Below are positions 1 through 4,897 of a stretch of DNA of 8,682 nucleotides, piece after piece. Numbering within the stretch: position 1 is the stretch's first letter; every line of letters begins with the position of its first letter. This stretch comes from Thermoplasmata archaeon (GTDB taxonomy: Archaea; Thermoplasmatota; Thermoplasmata; B31-G17). The DNA is taken from the NCBI GenBank assembly GCA_003649915.1, contig QMTG01000042.1, positions 1 to 8,682 of the forward strand, in the 5' to 3' direction. The position numbers and the translations under genes are program-made. The notes below the pieces were generated by a model. The model saw only the letters and a program-made list of their open reading frames with translations, was not told where the DNA came from and did no database searches.

Positions 1-973
1 CTCTCTCTTTCTCAAACCTTCTGAAAGCTCTTAAGTTTGCATCTGAGTGCTTTATGTGCATGCTTAGGTCAAAGTCCCCCCGATCTGCAATACCAACAAT
101 CTCAACCCAGCCATACGAAGTTAATGCCTCAGCGTCCCAGCACTCCATGGCGTAGTGCGCCTGCTCTTCTTTCTTATGCTTCCTAAACCTGAGTTTTTTC
201 TCATCAATGCCCACATCAATAAGGTATCTTTTTGTTAGAACCATGAAGTACGCCAACGCTTCCGAGCCTATGATTTTTTTCTCCACAGCGTCCACAGCAC
301 TCATTTCCCACTCTTGCCCTTTATCATCCACCAAATGCATGACCTCGTTGCAAACAAGTTGAAACTTATCCCATCTCTTATTCCTTGGGTCAATGAAGAC
401 CTCAGCCTCAGCCATGTTAAACTCTCTAAGCCTGATTAGCCCCTGCCTTGGCGAGATTTCATTCCTGTACCCTCTTCCCACCTGAACAACGCCAAACGGC
501 ATTTTTTCTCTGTTGAAGAGATACAGGTTTATAAAAGACACAAATATGCCCTGAGCAGTCTCAGGTCTAAGGTAAGCCTTCCTCGTGCTCTTAATACCTA
601 CCTCCGTGGAAAACATCAGGTTAACATCGCCCTCCTCGCTAAGCAAGCCACCACAGGCAGGGCATAAGTCGCTACTGCCAACATCATCAGCTTTGTATTC
701 GGCACCGCAACTTGTGCACTTAACCATCTTATCAGTGAACTCTTTAACATGACCTGAAGCTATGAAAACTTCCTCTGGAGTCAGTGTTGGAGTATCAATT
801 TCCAGAAAATTCTCACCGAGTACGTAGTAATTTTTCCAAACTTTTATTAGGTTATCTCTAAGCCTGACCCCAAGAGGGCCATAATCGTAGAACCCCGCAA
901 GCCCACCGTATATCTCGCTTGACGGGTAAAAAAACCCTCTGCGCTTTGCAAGCGAGTAAATTTCATCCCTCAT
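1..973 (-). CDS. glyS: Glycyl-tRNA synthetase (class II, single-chain type), N-terminal part; 3' end cut by window
   Basis: Charges tRNA-Gly with glycine in the cytoplasm. About 324 codons are present, without a stop, out of roughly 570 usual for the family, so the end of the catalytic core and the anticodon-binding domain lie outside. Visible marks: an N-terminal segment reading AKRRGFFYPSSEIYGG, a Cys4 insertion (C86, C89, C104, C107) likely to bind zinc, RPETAQG at 136-142, class II motif 2 with R170-N171-E172 followed by ISPRQG, and ADRGDFDLS at 296-304. All fit the archaeal/eukaryotic alpha2 GlyRS. Two ATGs stand in tandem (976 and 973). I chose 973 because the GGGAG at 980-984 is then 6 nt upstream. 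The start overlaps the end of the CBS gene by 11 nt, so the gene is the fourth in the operon and is probably translationally coupled. The identification is secure; the exact start is less so. Confidence 0.95.
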   Translation of the reverse strand, partial: MRDEIYSLAKRRGFFYPSSEIYGGLAGFYDYGPLGVRLRDNLIKVWKNYYVLGENFLEIDTPTLTPEEVFIASGHVKEFTDKMVKCTSCGAEYKADDVGSSDLCPACGGLLSEEGDVNLMFSTEVGIKSTRKAYLRPETAQGIFVSFINLYLFNREKMPFGVVQVGRGYRNEISPRQGLIRLREFNMAEAEVFIDPRNKRWDKFQLVCNEVMHLVDDKGQEWEMSAVDAVEKKIIGSEALAYFMVLTKRYLIDVGIDEKKLRFRKHKKEEQAHYAMECWDAEALTSYGWVEIVGIADRGDFDLSMHIKHSDANLRAFRRFEKER

Positions 974-1823
974 CATTCTCTCCCTTTAGCAATGCTCCCA
1001 TGATGTCCGTCTCATAAATCATGCCCTTAAGCCTGTCCTCGGAGTTCTTTACAGGAAGCTGGGCAAAGTCGTGTCTTCTCATTATTCTTGCGGCTTCCGC
1101 AACACTAGAATCCTCATAAACAGCCTTTGGATTCTTGACCATGATTTCCTCCACACTAATATCTGGTAATTGAATTCTTGCTTCCTCATAGTACAATTTC
1201 ATTATATTTCTCAGCCCTTCCCATGTCCATGAGTCCTCATCTTCTCCAAGTCCTAGGTCCGATATCGCAATGTTCATGTCTATAGACCCCCTACTAAATA
1301 TATCTCTGTCCGTCACTATTCCGCACAGTTTTGCATCGTTGTCCAGCACAGGAAGAGCGTATATATCACTTATCGCCATTATTCTCAGGGCAACATTTAT
1401 CGGTGTCTTTGCCCAAACAGGCATGCACCTTTTCCTCATGAAATCGCGTACAAGAGGGGGTTTTTCCATCTTCTCTATTATTGGCATGAGGTCTGTTGGT
1501 GTTACTATGCCCACAAGTTCCCCACCATCAACTACTGGTAGAAAACGCACATCAGTGTCATAGAATATTTTGGCAGCAACCTCTAAATCGTCGTTGGAGG
1601 ACACAGTTGGATGCTCTCTATTGACGAGCAGCGCTAATTGCTCAACATTTGGATTTGAAAATATTATTTGCCTCCTTATGAACCCCACGTACTTCATAGT
1701 TCCCTTTTTCACAACAGGAACCCCTGTTTTCTTGTGCTTAACCATGAGCCTGAGCACGTCGTCCCTTAGCCCAGGAAGCACGGCGTATACAACATCTCTT
1801 GTCATAATCTCTCGCACTTTCAT
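963..1823 (-). CDS. Four-CBS-domain protein, probable nucleotide sensor
   Basis: A 286-residue soluble protein made almost wholly of CBS modules, at about residues 1-55, 64-118, 125-178 and 225-280. CBS pairs usually bind AMP, ATP, SAM or similar adenine ligands and regulate a partner. The ribose-contacting (S/T)xxD signature is intact in CBS2 (GIVTPTD, 105-111) and CBS3 (GIVTDRD, 168-174). It is absent in CBS1 (GFIRRQ) and altered in CBS4 (IYETD), so only the middle two sites look canonical. CBS3 and CBS4 are separated by about 45 residues that include an acidic GEDED and a WTWEG motif (199-203). There is no fused enzyme or DNA-binding domain. The ATG at 1823 lies 4 nt after the usp stop codon and has a GGAGG 9 nt upstream. 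The 3' end overlaps glyS. The target is unknown; the operon suggests coupling to stress state or translation, which is inference. Confidence 0.9.
   Translation of the reverse strand: MKVREIMTRDVVYAVLPGLRDDVLRLMVKHKKTGVPVVKKGTMKYVGFIRRQIIFSNPNVEQLALLVNREHPTVSSNDDLEVAAKIFYDTDVRFLPVVDGGELVGIVTPTDLMPIIEKMEKPPLVRDFMRKRCMPVWAKTPINVALRIMAISDIYALPVLDNDAKLCGIVTDRDIFSRGSIDMNIAISDLGLGEDEDSWTWEGLRNIMKLYYEEARIQLPDISVEEIMVKNPKAVYEDSSVAEAARIMRRHDFAQLPVKNSEDRLKGMIYETDIMGALLKGENDEG
980..984 (-). promoter_or_regulatory. Shine-Dalgarno-like site of glyS
   Basis: The minus strand reads GGGAG, 6 nt before the ATG at 973 and 3 nt before the ATG at 976. The spacing decides in favour of 973. Confidence 0.5.
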
Positions 1824-1827
1824 GGTT

Positions 1828-2268
1828 CTATCCCTCCTTCTTAACCCTTATAAGAAACACAGGACATGGAGCATGTCTCACAACCTTTTCCGCAACACTG
1901 CCCATGAGAAGTCTTTCCAGCCCGCTCTTTCCAAGGGTACCCATTACAATCATATCATGGTCTTTTCCCAATCTTATTATCTCCTCCGCAGGGTTACCCT
2001 CAAGTACTACAGTCTCAACTTCAACCCCCATGCTTTTCCCTAGGTTTTCGACATATGCTACAGCCTCTTCTCCCTCTCTCCTCATAATCTCGTATATCGG
2101 TGTTGTAATCTCATCAGGCGGTATCATTGCAAGGGAGCGCATATCTATAACGTAGAGCGCAGTAACCTTTGCCCCTATAAGTTTGGCAAGGCTCAGTCCC
2201 TTCTCAACAGCAGTTTTTGTGTATTCGGAGCCATCAGTTGCAATCAGTATTCTCTTAAATTCTTCCAT
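1828..2268 (-). CDS. UspA-family universal stress protein
   Basis: A 146-residue single-domain Usp, the usual length for the family. It starts with the typical first strand and loop (KRILIATDGSE, residues 5-15) and carries the ATP-binding signature G-2x-G-9x-G-S at G110, G113, G123 and S124, followed by the usual HAPCPVFLIR end. An intact signature predicts the ATP-binding subclass, cytoplasmic and probably dimeric. The biochemical role in archaea is not settled. Its ATG lies inside the 3' end of the amidohydrolase gene (25-nt overlap) and is preceded by GGAGGT at 2279-2284, 10 nt upstream. Its stop is 4 nt before the CBS gene. The arrangement points to co-transcription and translational coupling. 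The family call is firm; ligand and target are unknown. Confidence 0.93.
   Translation of the reverse strand: MEEFKRILIATDGSEYTKTAVEKGLSLAKLIGAKVTALYVIDMRSLAMIPPDEITTPIYEIMRREGEEAVAYVENLGKSMGVEVETVVLEGNPAEEIIRLGKDHDMIVMGTLGKSGLERLLMGSVAEKVVRHAPCPVFLIRVKKEG
1833..1837 (-). promoter_or_regulatory. Shine-Dalgarno site of the CBS gene
   Basis: The minus strand reads GGAGG within AAGGAGGGAT, 9 nt before the ATG at 1823. It overlaps the last codons of usp, as expected for a coupled operon gene. Confidence 0.65.
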
Positions 2269-3371
2269 TTTTCATCAAACCTCCATAGATGTTTGCCAAC
2301 GCATATAGCACATATATCCGATGCAGCAGCGCGCATTACCAAATAGTACGCAGGGTCTTCGAAATCCCCCCTGAGCACTGCGAATTCCGCCCGCGCGCTG
2401 CGAGCAACTCCCGTATACTTTCTTGGATTTAAAATTTTCCCACTGTTGATGAATGCAACCCTGATAATATCTTCAAACTCCAGCCCCCAATTATAAAGAG
2501 ATGACACTCTATACAAGTATTGCATCTCTTCCAAAAGGCTGGGTCTAGCAAGCATACAGTTATCAGTACCGAGTGCAACATCCAAGCCCACATCAATCAT
2601 AGCACCAACGTTTGGCATCATGCCAAAGTACGAGTTTGCTCGAGGGCATATCACAACGCCTACTCCTTCATCCCTAAGGCTTTGCATATCCTCCTTTGTT
2701 GCATGTATTGCGTGGATGACAAACCTAGGCTTAAGGTCGAGCACTTTTCCAACATCCTCCCTTTCTCCCTCGGCCATGTGCACGGCTAGGATTTTTTTCT
2801 TTATACGAACAATATCTGCAATTGTTTGCAGCAAATCATAATCGTAATCCAATATGCTGCTTATCCCAAAACCATCTGCCATGTGAAGTAGTGCGTATAT
2901 CTCATCATCCTTTATCTCATCAAGAGTGTGTCCGTTGGGTCTTGCCAGCACCTTAGCACGTACAGGTATTTTTAGTGTAGAGGTTGCCTCTCTCATAAAG
3001 AGTATTCCATCAAGACCCTCCTCTCTAAAATCCCATACCTCTATTGTGGCACTTTGAAAGGCACCAATCAATCCGCTCTTAATTCCCATAACAATTCTGT
3101 CCCTTCCAAGTTTCTTAAGCATAACATGTTTAAAGCCTTTGGGTGGTGCAACGGCATCCTTTAACCTCCTTGGGGGTCTTTTCCCTATTGCGCAATCGGC
3201 GATATGAGTATGCATGTTAACAAATAATGGCACTATAATACCCTCATAATCAGCATTCTTTTCCAAGCCCGTGCCTATCTCGACAATAACGCCATCTTCA
3301 ACAACTATGTACTCCTCCTCAAACCACACATCATCGCCCTTGGCGTGGAGCACTTGACCTGTGAACAGCAT
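2244..3371 (-). CDS. Metal-dependent amidohydrolase, COG0402-like (deaminase/chlorohydrolase group)
   Basis: A 375-residue enzyme of the amidohydrolase superfamily, expected to hydrolyse or deaminate a heterocyclic or nucleoside-like substrate using one divalent metal. Visible ligands in order: HxH at H54/H56 (NMHTHIAD), H198 with E201 in HMAEGE, H220 (and H223) in IHAIHA, and D270 in GTDNC. ICPRANSYFG at 241-250 matches the CPRSN segment of this group. The N- and C-terminal parts form the usual flanking beta-sandwich (LHAKGDD near the start, AEFAVLRGDF near 328-337). It is somewhat shorter than typical family members of 400-450 residues, mostly through a shorter region after the HxH. It is the first gene of the four-gene minus-strand operon. 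The TATA-like TTTTTTAA lies about 28 nt upstream of the ATG, so the message is probably leaderless. The substrate cannot be read from the sequence; cytosine, guanine and 5'-deoxyadenosine deaminases are all related. Confidence 0.85.
   Translation of the reverse strand: MLFTGQVLHAKGDDVWFEEEYIVVEDGVIVEIGTGLEKNADYEGIIVPLFVNMHTHIADCAIGKRPPRRLKDAVAPPKGFKHVMLKKLGRDRIVMGIKSGLIGAFQSATIEVWDFREEGLDGILFMREATSTLKIPVRAKVLARPNGHTLDEIKDDEIYALLHMADGFGISSILDYDYDLLQTIADIVRIKKKILAVHMAEGEREDVGKVLDLKPRFVIHAIHATKEDMQSLRDEGVGVVICPRANSYFGMMPNVGAMIDVGLDVALGTDNCMLARPSLLEEMQYLYRVSSLYNWGLEFEDIIRVAFINSGKILNPRKYTGVARSARAEFAVLRGDFEDPAYYLVMRAAASDICAICVGKHLWRFDEKWKNLREY
2279..2284 (-). promoter_or_regulatory. Shine-Dalgarno site of the usp gene
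   Basis: The minus strand reads GGAGGT, 10 nt before the ATG at 2268 and inside the 3' end of the amidohydrolase gene. It supports the chosen start. Confidence 0.65.
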
Positions 3372-3393
3372 GGCATAGATAAAGGATGAAAGA

Positions 3394-3404
3394 GTTAAAA
3401 AATC
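3394..3404 (-). promoter_or_regulatory. TATA-like box for the amidohydrolase-usp-CBS-glyS operon
   Basis: The minus strand reads GATTTTTTAAC here, centred about 28 nt upstream of the ATG at 3371. At archaeal TATA-to-start distances the transcript would begin at or next to the start codon. No Shine-Dalgarno-like site is present just upstream of the ATG, which agrees with a leaderless message. Confidence 0.5.
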
Positions 3405-3527
3405 ATTTGATAATGTTTCAAGGATTGCGCCACATATACTATAAGGCTCAAATATTTGTAACTCTACATGCTAACTCTGATTGTTAATGCTCAAGGCAAA
3501 TTAAATAAACATTTTCAAATATTATAC

Positions 3528-3537
3528 TGGGCGCCCA
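3528..3537. promoter_or_regulatory. Perfect palindrome TGGGCGCCCA next to the PAC2 promoter
   Basis: This 10-bp perfect palindrome is strikingly GC-rich inside an AT-rich gap and ends 3 bp before the TATA-like box, where the BRE element would lie. The position suits an operator for a dimeric regulator. It could be chance. Confidence 0.3.
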
Positions 3538-3540
3538 ACT

Positions 3541-3548
3541 TTTAAGTA
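3541..3548 (+). promoter_or_regulatory. TATA-like box for the PAC2 gene
   Basis: TTTAAGTA is centred about 27 nt before the ATG at 3571, again suggesting a leaderless message. A GGGAGTG at 3551-3557 lies 13 nt from the ATG, too far for an ordinary Shine-Dalgarno site. A second box TTAAATAA at 3501-3508 could serve an alternative start about 40 nt upstream of the gene. Confidence 0.45.
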
Positions 3549-3570
3549 GTGGGAGTGAATTATACATCGC

Positions 3571-4335
3571 ATGGTTGCTGATATACACATTTACGAGATA
3601 AAGAGGATGGATTTGAAGGGCGGGATTGTTATTGATGGATTCCCAAGTGTGGGGCTTGTTAGTTCAATAGTCGCAAATTATATAATAAATGTACTTGATC
3701 TCGAGCAAATAGGTGTGATGGACTCCATATACTTCCCCACGGTATCGCTGATAAGAAACTCGGAGCCTCAAAATCCCGTTAGGATTTACGGTGGAGAGGC
3801 AAAAGAAAGAAAAATAATAGTCTTCATATCCGAATTTCAGCCCCCACCAAATCTTATCAAGCCCGTTGCAGCGACCTTACTGGACTGGGCCATTGAGCAA
3901 AAATGCAGTATGGTGATAAGTCCTGAGGGTATGGTTGTTGAGAGGTTTGGTGAGGAAGGATCGCAGCCCCCTTCCCCCTCTGTTTACGGGATTGCCACTA
4001 CGGAGCAGGGCAGGTCTTTGATAGAGGCTAACGGTGTTAAGAACTTTTCTGAAGGCGTAATAACTGGCGTTGCAGGAGTGCTGTTGAACGAGGGAAAAAG
4101 AAGGGAGTACAATGTTGTTTGCTTGCTGGCAGAGGCCCATCCTGAGTACCCTGATGCAAGGGCAGCAGCGAGAATAATTGAAGTGCTCGATTCGATGATT
4201 CTCAAGATGCATATTGACACTAAACCGCTCTATGAAGAAGCAGAAAAACTCGAAAGACAGATAAAGGCAATACATGCCCAAGCCGAGCAGGCAAAGAAGC
4301 ATAAAATACCTCCAACCCCCCAGATGTATGGATAA
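3571..4335 (+). CDS. PAC2-family protein, archaeal proteasome assembly chaperone/activator (PbaA/PbaB-like) with HbYX tail
   Basis: A 254-residue PAC2 (COG1938/COG2047-type) protein. Family marks: the N-terminal nucleoside-phosphorylase-like start IDGFPSVGLVSSIVANYI (21-38), EFQPPP (88-93), the EGVITGVAGVLLNEG stretch (161-175), EAHPEYPDARAAARIIEVL (188-206), and a C-terminal charged helix (about 219-243) suited to coiled-coil oligomerisation. The last three residues are Met-Tyr-Gly after a Pro-rich PPTPQ. This matches the HbYX motif that docks into the alpha-ring pockets of the 20S proteasome, and archaeal PbaB is known as an ATP-independent proteasome activator. An in-frame TGA at 3556-3558 forces the start to 3571 or later. 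A TATA-like box about 27 nt upstream suggests leaderless translation. No proteasome subunit gene is in the window. It ends 2 bp from the convergent PqqD-like gene. Confidence 0.88.
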   Translation: MVADIHIYEIKRMDLKGGIVIDGFPSVGLVSSIVANYIINVLDLEQIGVMDSIYFPTVSLIRNSEPQNPVRIYGGEAKERKIIVFISEFQPPPNLIKPVAATLLDWAIEQKCSMVISPEGMVVERFGEEGSQPPSPSVYGIATTEQGRSLIEANGVKNFSEGVITGVAGVLLNEGKRREYNVVCLLAEAHPEYPDARAAARIIEVLDSMILKMHIDTKPLYEEAEKLERQIKAIHAQAEQAKKHKIPPTPQMYG

Positions 4336-4337
4336 TG

Positions 4338-4691
4338 CTATGCATCCTTTTTGATTTCTTCGGCAAAAAACACAAGATTAAGGTTTCTAAGGATGAGGAT
4401 AAATCTTGTAACCCTAGGCTTGACAGGCTCCACATCTTCCTTGAACCTCTCCCAGACCTTGTTACAAATATCTTCTACACTGTGTTTACCATCGCACAAC
4501 CTCCATATATAGGTTCCAACATCGTCCAATGGTCTTCTTATCTCAAGCGGTCCACCTATTATTTTATGCAGCCATCGCTCGAACCTGGTCAGGTTTTTGG
4601 GATAAACAAGCACAGCTCTTCCGTCCTTCCACTCCACCCTAACCCTTGCCCTGATCGGGTGATATGATAGTATGTTTGCTTTGCCAAACAT
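4338..4691 (-). CDS. PqqD-like protein (RRE-type small domain)
   Basis: A small protein, 117 residues from the preferred start. Residues 53-110 give the PqqD pattern: PLDDVGTYIWRLCDGKHSVE, then a helix DICNKVWERF, then a final helix and strand RFILILRNLNLVFF. PqqD-fold domains bind leader peptides of ribosomally made, modified peptides, but many free-standing archaeal copies have no known partner. The N-terminal part (SYHPIRARVRVEWKDGRAVLVYP) resembles the extension common to these free-standing forms. The frame stays open up to an ATG at 4748. I prefer the ATG at 4691, because an ATTTAATA box at 4716-4723 then lies about 28 nt upstream, as for the other lead genes. ATGs at 4697 and 4709 are alternatives. 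No precursor peptide or radical SAM gene is visible. It is convergent with the PAC2 gene and divergent from ileS. Confidence 0.75.
   Translation of the reverse strand: MFGKANILSYHPIRARVRVEWKDGRAVLVYPKNLTRFERWLHKIIGGPLEIRRPLDDVGTYIWRLCDGKHSVEDICNKVWERFKEDVEPVKPRVTRFILILRNLNLVFFAEEIKKDA
4345..4360 (+). terminator. Possible T-rich terminator of the PAC2 gene
   Basis: A pyrimidine-rich stretch with a run of five T (4348-4352) begins 10 nt after the PAC2 stop. Archaeal RNA polymerase can stop at such T runs without a hairpin. It lies inside the 3' coding end of the convergent PqqD-like gene, so the call is weak. Confidence 0.25.
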
Positions 4692-4703
4692 TTTCATACA
4701 AAT

Positions 4704-4713
4704 ATGCATGCAT
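4704..4713. promoter_or_regulatory. Perfect palindrome ATGCATGCAT between TATA box and start of the PqqD-like gene
   Basis: A 10-bp self-complementary sequence sits directly downstream of the TATA-like box, where archaeal repressors commonly bind. It is also a simple alternating tetranucleotide, so chance is a real alternative. Confidence 0.25.
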
Positions 4714-4715
4714 GA

Positions 4716-4723
4716 TATTAAAT
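4716..4723 (-). promoter_or_regulatory. TATA-like box for the PqqD-like gene
   Basis: The minus strand reads ATTTAATA, centred about 28 nt from the ATG at 4691 and only about 22 nt from the ATG at 4697. This is the main reason for choosing 4691 as the start. A start at 4748 would place the box inside the coding sequence. Confidence 0.5.
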
Positions 4724-4827
4724 TGTTGCTTAGAGTAACTTCTTCCAATCACGACCCATGCAAAACAAATTAAGGGGCAAAGAAGCGGTCTTATTCCCCT
4801 ACCATGGTCTTTAAGGTTGTTGACATG

Positions 4828-4888
4828 CCGTAGAACGTAGGAGAGTGTAAAGAGAAACAGTATTAAATAACACTTGCATATTCTACGG
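4828..4888. repeat. 8-bp inverted repeat flanking the ileS TATA box
   Basis: CCGTAGAA at 4828-4835 is the exact reverse complement of TTCTACGG at 4881-4888. The arms lie on either side of the TATA box and may mark paired operator half-sites. At this length a chance match in a 200-bp gap is quite possible. Confidence 0.3.
4863..4870 (+). promoter_or_regulatory. TATA-like box for ileS
   Basis: TTAAATAA is centred about 32 nt upstream of the ATG at 4898, so the transcript should start a few nucleotides before it. The purine-rich stretch just upstream (AAAGAGAAACAG, 4849-4860) could hold a BRE. No Shine-Dalgarno-like sequence lies between box and ATG, and no T-box or other leader structure fits in this space. 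Confidence 0.55.
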
Positions 4889-4897
4889 ACGATTTAT

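Larger units (their letters stand above)
3372..3570. promoter_or_regulatory. Divergent intergenic region between amidohydrolase operon and PAC2 gene
   Basis: A 199-nt AT-rich gap holds both promoters. Besides the two proximal TATA-like boxes it contains a second TTAAATAA at 3501-3508, a palindrome CAAATATTTG at 3449-3458, a direct repeat TCAAATATT (3448-3456 and 3515-3523), the heptamer TAACTCT at 3459-3465 and 3472-3478 with its reverse complement at 3391-3397, and a GC palindrome at 3528-3537. I see no ORF or RNA gene in it. Confidence 0.7.
4692..4897. promoter_or_regulatory. Divergent intergenic region between PqqD-like gene and ileS
   Basis: A 206-nt gap (149 nt if the longer PqqD-like start is used) holds both promoters, the palindrome at 4704-4713 and the inverted repeat around the ileS box. 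A nine-codon ORF at 4804-4833 lies upstream of the TATA box and is probably not expressed. No RNA gene was recognised. Confidence 0.65.

Noticed and set aside
1570..2043. 157-residue plus-strand frame spanning usp and CBS genes
   Set aside because: It crosses two well-supported minus-strand genes and shows no family features.
3372..3570. C/D box small RNA in the intergenic gap
   Set aside because: A CTGA occurs near 3477, but no convincing box C or paired D' and C' boxes were found at usable spacing.
3877..4302. 141-residue minus-strand frame opposite the PAC2 gene
   Set aside because: It is antisense to conserved PAC2 motifs, has a Cys/Leu-rich composition without domains, and has no promoter.
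4804..4833. Nine-codon ORF upstream of ileS, considered as a regulatory leader peptide
   Set aside because: It precedes the ileS TATA box, so it should not be on the ileS transcript, and it has no run of Ile codons that would suggest attenuation.
4749..4897. Possible T-box-like or RNA leader controlling the synthetase gene
   Set aside because: The predicted transcript start is within a few nucleotides of the ATG, no stem or T-box sequence was found, and T-boxes are bacterial.
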